Assembly: GCF_000182925.2 (NCBI RefSeq)
Contig: NC_026507.1
Span: 2,170,001 to 2,234,000 of the forward strand
Length of the DNA stretch: 64,000 bases
Source of the DNA: Neurospora crassa OR74A
Taxonomy: Eukaryota > Ascomycota > Sordariomycetes > Sordariales > Sordariaceae
Direction: 5' to 3'
The position numbers and the translations under genes were made by a program. Below, one piece after another: positions 9,900 to 22,475 of the stretch (the first letter of the stretch is position 1; every line of letters begins with the position of its first letter). The notes beneath the pieces are model-generated. The model searched no databases and was not told where the DNA came from. It saw nothing but the letters and a program-made list of their open reading frames with translations.

Positions 9900-12800
9900 G
9901 AAGGATTAAAAGGAACCCTATCCTAAAGTAATTAATAATTCAACTAAAAATATTCTATTAAAACGTAGGGAAATTATATAAGAAGGGAAAACTTCTATTC
10001 GAATAAGAGGAAACTTATAATATTATAGTAATTTAGGAGCCGGGTAGAAATCTAAATAAGGATATTTATTATCTTAGAGGCGGGAGGTATTTCGGGGTTA
10101 ATTATTTAAAGAAAGGAAGGATAGTAATATATATAAATAAAAAATAGAATTTGAAGAACCTAGACTTCTAAACCGGAAAGAATTGGACTATAATTATATT
10201 TAAAAATTTAAAGGATTTAATAATTATTTATTCTATTTATCCTCTTATCTTTATATAAGGAATATTAAAATATCAGTAGGAGTTACTGCTCCTGAAATTT
10301 ATTGAAGCTGGACTTCTACCGGGAAATTTAATTACTATGAAGAATTTTAACTTCTATTATCCCAATTAGGATTTAGAGAATAAGATCAATTTAAGGACTA
10401 TTCGCCTTTTTATATAAATATAATGTTAAAGATTTAATTTATTTACTCTCTATAGTAAATTAATTAAATTTAGGAATACGATATAAGGAGAGAGAAATAG
10501 AATAATTAATTATATATAACTATTACCCAGGGTCGAGGCTAAGTATTAAGGAGTATAGTAGTATAAATAAACCGGCTCGAACTACTACCTTTAAGAAATT
10601 TAAATTTAAGTAGGAAGAAAAAATAAAAGAGTAAAAGAAGAAGGAAGATATAATTAGAGTCTTATAGATATAGAGAAGGTAAAGGAGGCGTTGGAAAAAC
10701 GGATATTAATCCTAAAAAGGATTAAAATAATAGAGGATTTTGAATTCGCTTTTCGTAGGTTTAATAGAGAATTTATAAATATTATAGAGGAATTTGTTCC
10801 GTATTAGAAGAAAGGTTGAAGGAGGAGAGCGAATTAGTAGATATTAGGATATAAAATAGTTATAAAAGAAGTATAGAAGATATATTAAGAGTAGTTTAGG
10901 TATTAAATAATATTAAATTAAAAGGAGTTTATTAAAGTTATAATAAAAAAGAAGAGGATTATTATAAAGGCCTAATAGGCTACGTAGTACAATAGTATTA
11001 CCAAAGCCTTAAAGAACCTAAATCGACTTTAATTATTAAAATAATAGGTTTAAACCCGAAGTTACTAATTAATAAATCCGTCTAAATTACTAGCCCTTTA
11101 AACCTATAAAAGAATAATAGAAATTAAAAATTATAATAATAAGGCTAAAATCTTTACTAACTGTTTTTTTTTTTAAAAATAAAAGTCCCGATAGACTACT
11201 TACCGGATTAAACCGAATTACTAAAAGGTATTAACCTAATAATTATTAGTAAATTAATTAATAAGGAGGATATTTAAGATATACTTTTCCAGATAGTGCT
11301 TAATAAAGCCCCTAAGATTAATTAGTATTTAAAAAGATTTTTAAAGTTATATAAATAATTATTCTAGTAAATTATAATATATTTAATATTTATTAACTTC
11401 TAATTCGGCTACTTCCTACAGTAGTTTAAGGATATAAAAGTAATTATTTGTAAAAAGCTTAGAAAGAGTACCGCCTAATAGAAATTAGTAAGTATATAGA
11501 GGCCGATATTATTATTTAATAACGTAGGAAAAATCCTCGAAGTACTTATAGTTAAAAGATTTATATAAGTAGCCGAAGAGTTTAACCTCCTATTAAAAGG
11601 TTAAATAAATAACTAAGTAAATTATTTAATAAAGTTTAAAATTTAGGTAATTACTAATATAGTATATATAGCTTAGAAATTCAGGGTTGTAACGTTCTTT
11701 ATACTCCTAAATTTAAAAGGAACATTCAATAGAATTAATTATAAGTAGCTTCTATATACTTTATAGGAAATACAATTCCTAATGTAAATTATTAAATAAA
11801 TAGCGAACTTCGTTACTAGAAGAAAAGGTTCCCTCTATTTTAATAATAAAACGTTCCCCCCCTATATAATTACCGCAAGCGTACTATAAAATCCCCCCTC
11901 TCCCTTATTTTATTTATTCTCTTTATTACTCTATTATACCGGAAGTTAGTAAAAATTCCAAATATAATTATAATTAGCTTTATAAATAATACTAATATCA
12001 TAATAATAGTTTATATTATTAAAGAAAACTATTAGATATTATAAGTAATATAAGAGGTTTATTCGGAATAGGTAAGGGTAAGAGGTATAAAATTCGAAAT
12101 AATTAAAACGGAATGAATATATTTTATATAGATAAAAATACTAAGGACGGAAACTGTCTAATTTAGAGATATTGTACTTTAATTAATAGAATTAATAGAA
12201 TTCCTAAAGGTTTAGTTAGATTATAAATTCAATTATAAGGCTTACGTAGAAGTAGTAAAATAAAAATTTATTATTTAAACACATATATTTATAAGATTAA
12301 TAGTAAAGATATAGGGTTACTTTTTTACTCGGGCAAGGGAAATATATACTAAATATATCCGTAGCGCTATTATATATAGAGCCTCAGTATTTTACTAACT
12401 AACCAAAATTTATAAAAAACTATAAGGGATTGTAATTAGGTTAATAAAATATTAGATTAAGTGTTTAAGAATTATCGTTAGGGCGTATAAAGCTACGCTA
12501 ATAAGAAATTTAAAGATAGAAATATTCTATCTACCATTCGACCTCTACTTTAATAAAGAGTTTAGGCCTTTAAAGAAAAGTTCGCCCGAATAGATTAAGC
12601 CCGGTTCGTCCGGGGGATAGTAGTTTAGGTTTTTAGCTATATTTAAATATAATAGTTGAAAGGTCGATTACTTATCGATAAATTAAAGAGCGGTGTAGTT
12701 AAAGTTTAGTAAACCGAAGTATAGGTGTTAATAGAGAAATTACTAATAATAGTAGTCAGTTGCCCCCTAGAATTAAGGATCCTATTATTACTATTATAAA

Positions 12801-13950
12801 TTTTAAAATTAATAGCCGCCGACTAAAAGGAATAATTGGAAGATATAACGAATTAGGAATAAATATTACGCTACAACTACTATTTAGCGGCGGTAGTAGT
12901 AAAAATCGAATAATAATATAAATTTATTATCGCCAACTTTATTCCTAAACTTAATAGAGAGGTTATTTAATAATATATAATTAATATAAAGAAAAAGAAA
13001 GGAAGACGTTGAAAATTGGAAGAAGATGAAGAAGAACCGTACTTATAAACTAAAGCGAAGAGTTCCCTCCTTATTTAAATTAGACCGGAAATTATTAACC
13101 TTTAGGCTTTCCTCTATTAGAGAAAAGTATTGGATATCCTAACCCCTATCTACGCCTATAGATTTAAAAAGGAAACCTTCGCTTATATTATCCTAAATTA
13201 CCTTAATACGGATACCGATTTTTAAGCGAATTTAGAAATTTAATTATTAACGAAAAAAGAATTCTAGGAATTCCTAAATAACGGAATTAAAACTAAAAGA
13301 CTTCTATTATAGGAATTAAAGTTAAGGAGGTTAAAAAAGTACTATTTAGTAATTGAATTAGAGGAGGGGTAGTATAAGAAAATTATAAGGTACTTTTAAA
13401 AAGAATATAGAATATTAATAATATTAAAATAAGGGGATAGGAATAAAGAGGAGATAATTATATGAGTTATAAGAATTATTTAAATTATAATTATAGTAAG
13501 AACCGAAGAATACTATTTGATAAGCGTTTAATTACGCTTAAGAAACTACTTAAATAGTTCTATTATATAAATTTGATTCGTAGTAACCTTATATATAGTA
13601 TTATTAAATTTAATTATTATTTATAAAAGGGCGGCTAAGAGTATCGACGGTTATAGGGCTACTAGGAATGGAACTACTTTTATTAAAATTAGAAACTATA
13701 TAAGTAGGAGTAGTAAAATTACTATTGCTAGATATAATATACATAAGAATAATAATACTATTACTAAAGGCGAACGTAATTTGAATTAGGTTTATAGTAC
13801 TACCGCTAAGAAGAGAAGGAATATAATTATAACGAATATCCTTTATAATTAATTTATAATAACCGTTTTACTAAAATTTAAAAATGTTATAATTAATAGC
13901 ACGGGGAAGGCGCTTATAGTCAGTAAGTAAATTATCCTATACTAAATATA
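9900..13950 (+). pseudogene. LINE-A ORF2: endonuclease, reverse transcriptase, C-terminal zinc finger
   Basis: Forward, read through RIP stops. 9930-10650 is an AP-endonuclease/exonuclease-like domain (text such as N-V-G-K near the start, then I-x-E-P-G and a Y-I-N-K-strand) that would nick the target. 10880-12300 is RT; its Asp pair near 11979-11993 now reads Asn-Asn-Thr. A C-terminal finger, with an A-Y...K-E-T-F-A-Y...L-N-Y pattern equivalent to C...ET..H....C, lies at about 13150-13205. After that the sequence grades into the 3' region. The 3' boundary of the frame is uncertain. Confidence 0.75.
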
Positions 13951-14279
13951 CATATATATATTTAATAAAATTATTAATAGTATAAATAAAGGTATTTAAA
14001 TTGTAATTAAACTTATTTTAATTACCTAATACTATAATAACGGCTATCGCTTAAATAGTATTATAAGTATTATAGAAGTTAATAGGAACGTCTAATATAT
14101 ATATTATAAGTATAAGCGTAAGTAGCGTTCTAGGTACTATTAATTAGGATAGAAGTTGAATAATAATAAAAGGAAGAAAGTATAGAAAATCAAAAACTTA
14201 TTAATTACTAAAATAAAGTAAATCTTCTTAGTAATAAGCTTATAGAAAGCGTTAGGGGAATTAGGCTTATTATCAGAAT

Positions 14280-15110
14280 GTAGGATAGAGACGAGATTTA
14301 GAGTATAGTAAAGGTAAGGAATTTTATAAATAATATTAATTAAATTAGTATAAAGGCCGAGGAGGAAGAAGAAGGAAATTGTACCGGTTCGGAGGGGGAT
14401 AACTACTAAGAAAGTTATAAAGGTTATAAGTAAGGAATATAAGTTCTAAAAGTAAGGCTACAGGGGATATAGGGCCCGGGGATATATTAAGGGAGGGACC
14501 CTCTATATTAGAAATTAAATCAATTAGGCTAGGGTAATAATAGTTGGAGGAAGCTATTTTATTAGAGGTTACAATAGGGAAGGAAAGGGAAGAGGATTAA
14601 AAAGGGGCGTTATATAGGGGATTATATAAATAAAGGGAAAGGGTTTTTATACTATTATAAATAGAAGTAGATTTATAGAGTAAGAGAATAAATAATAGGG
14701 TAGAGATATTTATAAATAGAATAAAGAGGTAGAGGAGTAGGATAGTAGATAGGAAGATAGAATAGGGAAATAGAAGGAAGGCGGATGAAAGTATAGTAGG
14801 GGGTAAAATAGAGAGGCGGCGAAGGAAGCGGTGCGTTAGATCTAGTCCTATTCCTATTATCCTTATTATTTTAGTATTAGGATAATATAGTAGTAGGAGA
14901 GACGAGATTAGTTTATTGTAATAGTAGGTAAGAACTGTTATAATTATAAGTAAAGTAGGAGTAGTATAGAGAATTACGGCCGAATTGAAGTTGGGGGTTT
15001 TTATTCGGCGGCGTTTAACGCCGTATGGTTTTCCCCTCTAGAGAACTGGAGAAGGACCCTATGCCAATAAGGCGCTATAGTTATAGTATAGGGAATGAGA
15101 CTTTTATTTT
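14280..15110 (+). other. LINE-A 3' region and structured tail
   Basis: Purine-rich (GGAGGAAGAAG, GGGGATTATATA and similar), also present at 8615-9441, 21271-21862 and 39430-40254. The final ~115 bp are the best conserved part: a hairpin around TTTTCATCCGGCGG...CCGTACGG, then AACTGGAGAAGGACCC, then TATGCCAATAAGGCGCTATA, ending near a short AT-rich run. Such 3' ends are recognised by the element's own RT. Confidence 0.85.
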
Positions 15111-15124
15111 TAACGTTTTTTATA
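15111..15124. repeat. Target-site duplication, right copy, of full-length LINE-A
   Basis: TAACGTTTTTTATA, partner of 6712-6725 with one transition. Confidence 0.85.
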
Positions 15125-15164
15125 TCATTTTTTTAAATCCTTTATTTTAAAGCACTTCGAATAT

Positions 15165-15310
15165 TGTTGTGGTGGTGTGGAGCCCAGATGCCATTCACTA
15201 GCTTGACCGAATGGTCTGCCCACATGTGGGGCCCATTAGGGCGCCACTACTATGTATTTTAGCCCTCCACAGGTTTTTCCTTTCTGGTCCTTAGCTTAGC
15301 ACAATCAACA
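15165..15310 (+). repeat. Short unmutated terminal repeat (probable 146-bp LTR)
   Basis: Begins TGTTGTGGTGG and ends ATCAACA, with TGTTG/CAACA inverted ends like the Copia LTR at 909-1365. CpA is retained throughout while both flanks are RIP-altered. The bases on its two sides (AATAT and CACTT) do not match, so it is not a solo LTR with a duplication. No second copy is seen here. It may be the 5' LTR of the remnant that follows. Confidence 0.45.
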
Positions 15311-16162
15311 CACTTCTTGTGCCCACGAGTCTAAGAAATATTTACGGTATTTAATAGTAAATTCTAAAACTATATATACTCCCCCCTCGTTTAGCATCTC
15401 TAATTCAAAGCTATTGGTTAATACAGACTCTTTTAGATAGTAAGCCTTCTCGTACACGTTCCAATTATAATTTAAATCCTAATTATAACTTTATTTTTAA
15501 TTAAAATTCTAATTATAATATTTATTGTAGTTTCGGTCGCAGTCCTTATTGCGACTATAATTGCAATTTCGGTTACAACTTCGATTATAGTTCTAATTTC
15601 GGTTGTAATTTCAATAATTATTCTAATTATAATTTCGGTTTCAATTATAAGAGCGCGATTAGTAATCCGAAGTAGTATTAGAATTACCTTAAGACTAGTT
15701 ATTATCAAAGTCCAACCTAGCTATAGCGAAGAGTGTTATTTCAAATTTAGTAATAAACTATATATAGCTAATAAACGAATCTTCTTCGGTTAAAGCTTTT
15801 AAAAATTATTTAATACAAAGGTCTATATTGGACTAGATTTGTATTATTATTTCGTATTAATTTCTATTATCCTTTATTAATACACTTATAACTTTAACGT
15901 AATATATTTACTATTGGACGTAGTACGTAAAAGTTCCCTTATTATTAATAATATCCCTTAAATATATACGCCCTTTTATAAATTTCGAAATAATTAAAGC
16001 TAAGTTTAGAGTAAATCGGGTAATAAATTAATTAAGTAACTTATATATACCTTTGTCTTTCTATTCTATTTTAGTATCGCTATCGACTTTTATAATCTAC
16101 CAAATTTATATAGTTCTAACCAAGTAAGTATAAAATAGTCGGGTTAATCACTTATTTATTTT
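15311..16162 (+). pseudogene. Copia-like gag remnant (repeat-rich region and Cys cluster)
   Basis: Forward frame 15455-15660 is a run of Asn/Tyr/Phe-rich repeats (N-Y-N-F, F-G-x-N units) like the low-complexity C-terminus of some fungal Copia gags. It is followed near 15730-15790 by a degraded pattern resembling C-F-x-C...C-W-S...H-T. The 78-codon minus frame at 15472-15708 is the antisense of this repeat. The N-terminal gag half expected after a 5' LTR is missing, so the assignment is tentative. The stretch ends at MITE 2. Confidence 0.4.
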
Positions 16163-16426
16163 GAGAAAGCCTAGATACACCCACCCCAAACCTTCCCATA
16201 CCCAGAAACCTAAAGAAAGTGGATCTGACAGCTGGATGACACCTAACATTGAAAAACCCGTTTTTACCCGCAAAATTTCGTCTTTTCAATGCACGCAACA
16301 TCGACTCTAACTTAGTCATTTCTTTCACGCCTTTTCACATAGTTATTTACACCCATTTTACACCACCAACCATCGCACGTCGCACCCCGCATACCAACAA
16401 CTATACTAACACCCCCAATTATTGTA

Positions 16427-16458
<32 letters not shown>

Positions 16459-16802
16459 GGACGAGGATGAAGAGTTAGGTCGAGATTATGAGGAGAAGGG
16501 AGGAAGCTATTGAAATATTATCAACTACCTCATCTAACAAACTTTCTAAATTGTCAAACGTTAGTATTTAAACTATAGATTATAAAATAAACTCAACACT
16601 ATACAGATATAATAAGATTTGAGTTATAGGAAGATGGTCAGATTATGGCGATTTATATAAGGGGGGGGGGGGGGTGATCCAGATGTTGTGACACATTTAA
16701 AACGGTTAGAAATACCGCTAAAACTCGATAATTTACATAACAGCTGACATTGGGTGAAATTGGGTATGGAAAGGTTTGGGGTGGGTGTATCTAGGCTTTC
16801 TC
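16163..16802. mobile_element. MITE 2, hAT-type family, about 640 bp, unmutated
   Basis: Terminal inverted repeats of about 40 bp start GAGAAAGCCTAGATACACCC and end with the complement. Inside are an (AAT)n run (16429-16457), a 14-G tract (16661-16674) and blocks shared with MITEs 1 and 3. No 8-bp duplication could be recognised at this copy; the flanks TTTATTTT and TTAATATA differ by transversions, which RIP does not make. No coding capacity. Confidence 0.85.
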
Positions 16803-17599
16803 TTAATATATTTCCCTTCTTTATAATTTATAAATTTAATTCAGAGTCGGTAGTTCTAATAGTCCCTAAAACCGTTAGAGACTCCTATATACCTACTAAC
16901 GTTTAAATTTAATAATTTATCAAAAAGCTATTATAAAGTACGGACATATATTAAGTAGTAATAGCTATAGTAATTCAAAAGTAGGAAAGGTTTTCCATTA
17001 TAGTTGCTAGCTAGTAGAGAGGTTCTAAATTGGTAATAAAGTATAATTTAACCTTGAGAAATATATTCTATTAAAACCTAAGAAGAAGTTGGACTAATTA
17101 TACGCTAATTATACGGTTTTAAAAGTATTCTTACCCTGAATTATAAAATTCTCGGGCTTCCTAAGTAATATTTGTAATATTTCTTTTATTAACCTCCTCC
17201 AACGGGTTATTGAAAACCCTTTACCCAGTTAAATCCTTGCCGACGAATAACTGCTACCGGTAGTTATAGAAAGAGAGGAAGAATACTATATAAAAAGATC
17301 TTATACATTAGGAGGCCCCTAACTAAATAAATAGCCTTTATAAAATGAAAAGGATATTATAAACTTTTATAGTGTTAATTTAAGGATTTTCAAAGTACTG
17401 AAACGTTCGCACTCTTTAAAAAAAAATACAGAGATATTCAAATTAATAATAAACTATTAAATAAGTTTATGAAAGGGGAAATATTAATAGAGTAAGAAAA
17501 GTAAGTAAAATTAGTATTTGGAGGTAAAAGATACGGTGGTTAATTTAAAACGCCGCCCTTATTATTTTACTATATTTAAAAGTCTCTAATATCTAATAA
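16803..17599. other. RIP-altered stretch, no assignable gene
   Basis: AT-rich, TpA-saturated. It may continue the remnant left of MITE 2. Forward frames give short coding-like text but no motif I can name. CpA survives only sporadically (around 17200-17240). Confidence 0.5.
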
Positions 17600-18110
17600 C
17601 GCCCTAATACTTAACCTAAGTATATTATATAAAAATAGTAATACTATAACTATATTACTACGGGGAACCTACAATCTTCTTTTCTTTTTTCGGAAGAAAA
17701 GTAATTTCCTCTACTAAATCCGAAAATTAAACCATCTTCTTCAACCGAATCTTCTCTTTAGGAATATCCCCCTCCTATTATACTATTTCCATTAATATTA
17801 CTAAATCCTCCTCTAATACCTAAATATTTACTACCCCCTCCCCTAGTTCTTCTTCCTCTTCTAATTCCCTAGTACCTACTACTTCCTTCCTATTAAATAA
17901 TATACTTAAATAAATATACAACTCCTTTTCCCTTAGTAATACTCTATTCCCTTCTATTATCTTGTACTATTCGTCTAATTTCCTAATTCGAATCTTGAAT
18001 TTTATAACCGATTTATTAAAAATAGTACTTACCGCCCTAGCTATTACTCTATATTAAAAGGATTAAATTATTTTAAATATCAGGGTATCAATTCTAATAA
18101 TAACGGTATT
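17600..18110 (-). pseudogene. Unrecognised minus-strand coding remnant, acidic coiled-coil-like
   Basis: On the minus strand a single frame from about 18110 to 17600 reads with few stops, nearly all at likely Gln codons. It is rich in Glu/Leu/Lys with a heptad-like middle (E-L-E-E-E-E-E at about 17865) and a K-K-E-K-K patch near 17690. It could be a gag coiled-coil segment or a host-gene relic; nothing identifies it. Confidence 0.3.
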
Positions 18111-18199
18111 TAGGTGAGTAGCAGTTGTAATGGTGGTATATTCAGTATTTTGGGTAGATTCTATAGTAATATTTAGTGAGGCGATTAATTTGTGGCTAA

Positions 18200-18920
18200 C
18201 TAGGAATAATTGAGCGAATAATAAATAATTACGAAGTTGTTAAACTACCTTAATTTGTACGAAGAATTTTAAGGCTCTCCTTTAGAACCCTTAGTCTTTC
18301 GAGTATTGCGACCGAAGTTAGGGTTAAGGATAAAAGAGCGTCCGGAAATATAATTAGAAGTACTATAGTAGTAGAAGAAGGGGCTGGCGGCGCTTTACTA
18401 ACGGAGTAATTAAATCAAAGGTAAGCGATATTCCTAAGATTAAAGTTAGTAATTAGGATAGACCGAAAGAATTTAGAAAATACTTACGGAATTATATAAC
18501 CTTCGGCCGCTAATTATTCGAGGTTTCAAACTAAAATTACTATATATTAGAAGGACTAAGGAAATGGGGCCTTACTATTTAGGTAGCCCTCTTTTAATTA
18601 GGAGGAATATTATTCTTAAATAGTAAAAGGTTATTATTAATAGGTAGTAGAATTCTTAGAACGTGCGTAAGGTACATAATGATTTTTACCTTTATCAGAT
18701 ATATAAGTACTATAATCTCTTAGTACTATATACTAAAAGTATTAAACGGCTATAGCACCCTCAATGGGGGCCTTAGTAAATTTATAATAACTACTACTAC
18801 TACTACTACTATTAAAGGTTTAGGGTACCAGGGAGACTAGCGTAGCGGGAGCTAGAATAAGCATAGTAATAGGAGCCGGCGTAGGCGTTAAAATAGTAGT
18901 GATAATACCGCAGTGGTAAT
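18200..18920 (+). pseudogene. Gag-like forward coding remnant, not assigned
   Basis: Forward frame with text resembling a Gypsy gag core (F-R-K-Y-L-R...I-T-F-G-R, then L-E-G-L-R...W-G) at about 18460-18580. A short (ACT)n run (18787-18812) and an Arg/Ser/Gly-rich end (about 18840-18920) follow. RIP density is lower than in the neighbours. No zinc knuckle or protease follows before the GC-richer block at 18927, so it is probably truncated. Confidence 0.35.
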
Positions 18921-18926
18921 ATAGGG

Positions 18927-19560
18927 AGCGTAACAAGCTTGGCCTGTGAAGGTCAACAGGCCTTGTTGTATTTCTATGTCATAAATATAGAATAAGGTTT
19001 GTTGCGCTAATAGGGCCTATTAACTTAATATACCTTATTAAGCTGAGGAAGAACTTTGATTGGTTTAAATCCCGTTATCCGGTTTCCGCTGGAAGATGCG
19101 CTAAAGTATGCGCTGGAACTACTCTAATAGTTTGGGTTTACACTAATAAAAGTGTACGGACTATATTGACGGATAGGAGATGTATGTACAATACTTAGGT
19201 CCTACCCTATATTTTATCTGGTATAATTTATATTCCGTCCGAACCCCGAATCCCGACTGCGACCCTAATCCCGCGACCCCAATCCGCGACCCCAATCCGC
19301 AACTCCAATTCTACGTACGGATTATACTAGCAGTTGCTCGCGACCCCAATCTAATACGGCGGTTGCGTTTATAGTACGGACTACTATAGCAGTTGGCTTC
19401 GTACGGCTACACGGCTGCACGGCTGTATAGCTGCATAGCTATACGGCTGTACGGCTATATACTGGATTGAATGCCTATACCAATACGCGGTTGTATACTA
19501 TATACTGTATACCGGATTAAAATGCCTAGGACCTACCCACCCCACGAGCGTATAAGTTAC
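18927..19560. repeat. Partly unmutated block with hairpin and minisatellites (possible LTR)
   Basis: Starts near GTAACAAGCTTGGCCTGT, whose complement ACAGGCCTTGTTG follows about 15 bp later, forming a hairpin at 18932-18968. Then come a 14-15-bp repeat (CCGCGACCCCAATC-type) at 19258-19305 and a 10-bp repeat (CGGCTGTACG-type) at 19398-19470. The outermost GTAAC...GTTAC ends and intermediate CpA content would suit an LTR, but no partner copy is in the window. Confidence 0.35.
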
Positions 19561-21259
19561 TTATTATTTTGCGACTAAAGCAATTACTATAATATATATC
19601 GTTAGTTTATTAATTTGTATTAATCGTATACGTATATAGTAGAAGAAAGAGGAAATAAAGATATAAAAGAAATAATAGAAATATATATTATTATTAATTA
19701 CCTATCTTATAGGAGATTCGCCTAGGGTAGCTTGATTACAGTGTAACGGGACCTAAAAAGACTATACGATTAGTATAAAACTATTATTAGTATTATATTA
19801 TAAATATATATAAACAGAAGAGATATCGAATCAATTATACTTAATTGCGCAGTGCGGGAATACAGTTTACCAGACCGTCTACCCGCCTTATATTTCTATA
19901 AAATATTAAATTGGAATAAAAAGTTACTAGATTAACAATAATTATCCGTACGTATATTCTTAGTCCGGTCATACGGTTTTTATGCGGTATTTACTTATGA
20001 GGTTAATACAATTTATATAATCTCTTATATCTACTCAAAATATTAATACGGGTACGTAATACTATAATACATAAATAATATATATGGCGGAATACTTACT
20101 ACAATGTCCTTTAACTTATTTCCATATAGCGGTAGCCTATTATAGAATATTAATATTAATAAATACTTCTCCGGAAGTATAGTTTATACTTATAATAAAT
20201 AGTATAGAGTATAGGTACGGTTAGAATAACTATTAACTTAGGGATATTGCAAATACTATTAATATTAACCGCTATATAAAGTATATATGATAAAAAGTTG
20301 ATATAGTATATTATAATTAAATATAGAACTTACAAACATAATACTAGTACTATTAGCTCTTATAGAAATATTTATTATATTTAAACGGACTATATAATAC
20401 GAATACTATTATTTAGGGCAAATATATCGAGGCAATATCGTATCATTAAGCGAGTAAGCTATTGAGGGAGCGTTCAAATATTAATACCGACCGGTTATTA
20501 TTAGAGGGTATATATATCTTAATCGATTTAAATAAATCCTATTCTAACTATACGGATAAAATATAAATTTATAAGGAGTATAGTATTAAAACTAATAACA
20601 ATCGGGTTAGTATCTTCCTCCTCTTTTAGTATTTCTAAATCTAGGACTAGGTGCCGTTATTTAGTACATTTGACGCGGGTGATAATAACGAATATAAACC
20701 GGTTAATTTAGTCATTTTAACCTTATATAATATTATATACAAAAATATAATTAATACAATTAAATCATTATTACCACTCCTAGATAAATACTCAATATAA
20801 TCGCCGGATTAGAATATATATTGGTCGTTTAATACCCTGTTCAATAAATTATATATTAGTATATTATTAAAGGGGGCGGTACTAAGTATATTAATACTAT
20901 TACTTCGGGAAATGATAATAATAATAGCTATTAAGTATTATATTATGATAATATTCGGCCATTGATTATACATTGCGTATTATATACGCTATTGAAAATA
21001 TATTAAAGTCGAAAATTAAAGTATTATTAAATATATTTTAAATACATCGAATCTAATTAGACTAATTTATATAGTAATATATATATACAAAATAATATAT
21101 CGATTTATGTAGGGAAAATACGGGTTAAAGGGTGTATTTTTAGCGCTTAATATATTAATAGCGTATAGTTCGTAAATATTAAACCTAACTTTCAAATATA
21201 TAAAATTAATAAGGCTATTATTAACGACTAATATATTAATATATTTCCTAATATCTATA
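19561..21259. other. RIP-saturated AT-rich stretch, nothing recognised
   Basis: About 1.7 kb of TpA-rich DNA. No frame on either strand gives motifs of RT, integrase, transposase or a host enzyme. The flanking LINE-A fragment has its target duplication in the right part of this stretch. Confidence 0.5.
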
Positions 21260-21270
21260 ATATAAATAAT

Positions 21271-21862
21271 CGATCGGGCTGGGGCGATAACGGCCGGAGG
21301 AAGCCATCTTGTTGGAGGTTGCGATAGGGAAGAAGGAGGAGGAGGACCAGGAAGGGGCGCCGCGTAGGGGATTATATAGACAAGGGAAGGGGGTCCTTGC
21401 GCTATTGTAAATAGAGGTGGATCCGCGGGGTAATAGAGTGAATAACAGGGCGGAGGTATTTATAAATAGGATAAGGAGGCGGAGAAGTAGAGTAGTAAAC
21501 AGGAAAATAAAATAGGGGAAGGAGGGAGAAGGCGTAAGAAAGAGTAATAGGGTATAAAACAGAAAAGCGGCGAAGGAAGCAACGCACTAAGTCTAGTCTT
21601 GTTCCTATTATCCTTTATTATTTTAGTATTGGGATAATACAATAGTAGGAGAGACGAAATTAGTTTGTTGTAGCGGTGGGTGAGAACTGTTATAGTTATA
21701 AAGTAGGAGCGGTGTGGAGAACTACGGCCGAAATAAAGCTGGGGGTTTTCACCTAGCGGCGCTTAACGCCGTACGGTTTTCCCGTCCAAAGAACTGGAGA
21801 AGGACCCTATGCCAATAAGGCGCTATAGTTATAGTATAGGGAATAAGACCTTTATTATTATG
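21271..21862 (+). mobile_element. 5'-truncated LINE-A copy with little RIP
   Basis: 592 bp of LINE-A 3' region and tail, flanked by the 11-bp duplication ATATAAATAAT (21260-21270 and 21863-21873). It is markedly less mutated than the copies at 8615, 14280 and 39033, keeping text such as GGAGGACCAGGAAGGGGCGC. The minus-strand frames within it are shadows. Confidence 0.92.
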
Positions 21863-21873
21863 ATATAAATAAT

Positions 21874-22203
21874 TATTGAATGCGAAAAGATAAGAAAATC
21901 CTAGCATTTCCCCGTATATACCCGAAACCATTATTAGATTTATATTAAGAGTATTATTCTAGGTTATATATATACCTATTAGTAAAGGCTATTCTATAAT
22001 ACTATTAGTAGGCCTTATTCTTTAGTATCAACGGGAAATATATTATTAATAAATTATATTTATTTTAGTAGGCCCGTACTAATAGTCTTTACTATAGTAC
22101 TTATATCTATTCAAATATTGTACGCCGGGGTAGTTGCTTACCTTCGTTAATAGTATATATCGCTACCACCTACTTAGGTAGGATCCTATTAATACCCCTT
22201 AGT
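21874..22203. other. RIP-altered spacer, nothing recognised
   Basis: Short AT-rich stretch between the LINE-A fragment and the G2 target duplication (AATAG, 22204-22208). No motif seen. Confidence 0.5.
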
Positions 22204-22208
22204 AATAG

Positions 22209-22475
22209 TGATACCGGAAAGGTATCGTAGTGTCATATAATGGAACATGTGACCCGTACTACAGCCGTGGTACGGCTGGCAATTGACCCGCTGTCACAGG
22301 TCCTGTTGCACCCACTCTGGTGGGTCCTATAGATTAGATAAGGCTTGCGTACCTCTTTAAGGTTAATCGACCGCACGCAAGCTTCCTGCTCCCGATTCTT
22401 TTCTAGATCATCAATTTATACACATTCAAATGCCACACATACTGTGCTTTTCAAAATACCCTCTTAATAGTATTA
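22209..22475 (+). repeat. G2 5' LTR
   Basis: Starts TGATACCGG; the original end CGGTATCA now reads AGTATTA. The left and central parts keep CpA; only the right ~20 bp next to the internal region are mutated, compared with the 3' LTR. Confidence 0.93.

Larger units (their letters stand above)
6726..15110 (+). mobile_element. Full-length non-LTR retrotransposon LINE-A (Tad/jockey-like)
   Basis: Bounded by a 14-bp target duplication. After removing the MITE (603 bp plus 8 bp) and the nested LINE-A fragment (827 bp plus 13 bp), the element is about 6.9 kb, close to LINE-B (6998 bp). Order: 5' region, ORF1 with a zinc knuckle, ORF2 with an AP-endonuclease-like domain, RT and a C-terminal C-x-C...H...C finger, then a purine-rich 3' region and a structured 3' tail (14996-15110). 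The element is RIP-saturated and dead. Confidence 0.85.

Noticed and set aside
15472-15708. 78-codon minus open frame rich in Ile/Thr
   Set aside because: Antisense of a forward Asn/Tyr/Phe-rich repeat in a gag remnant.
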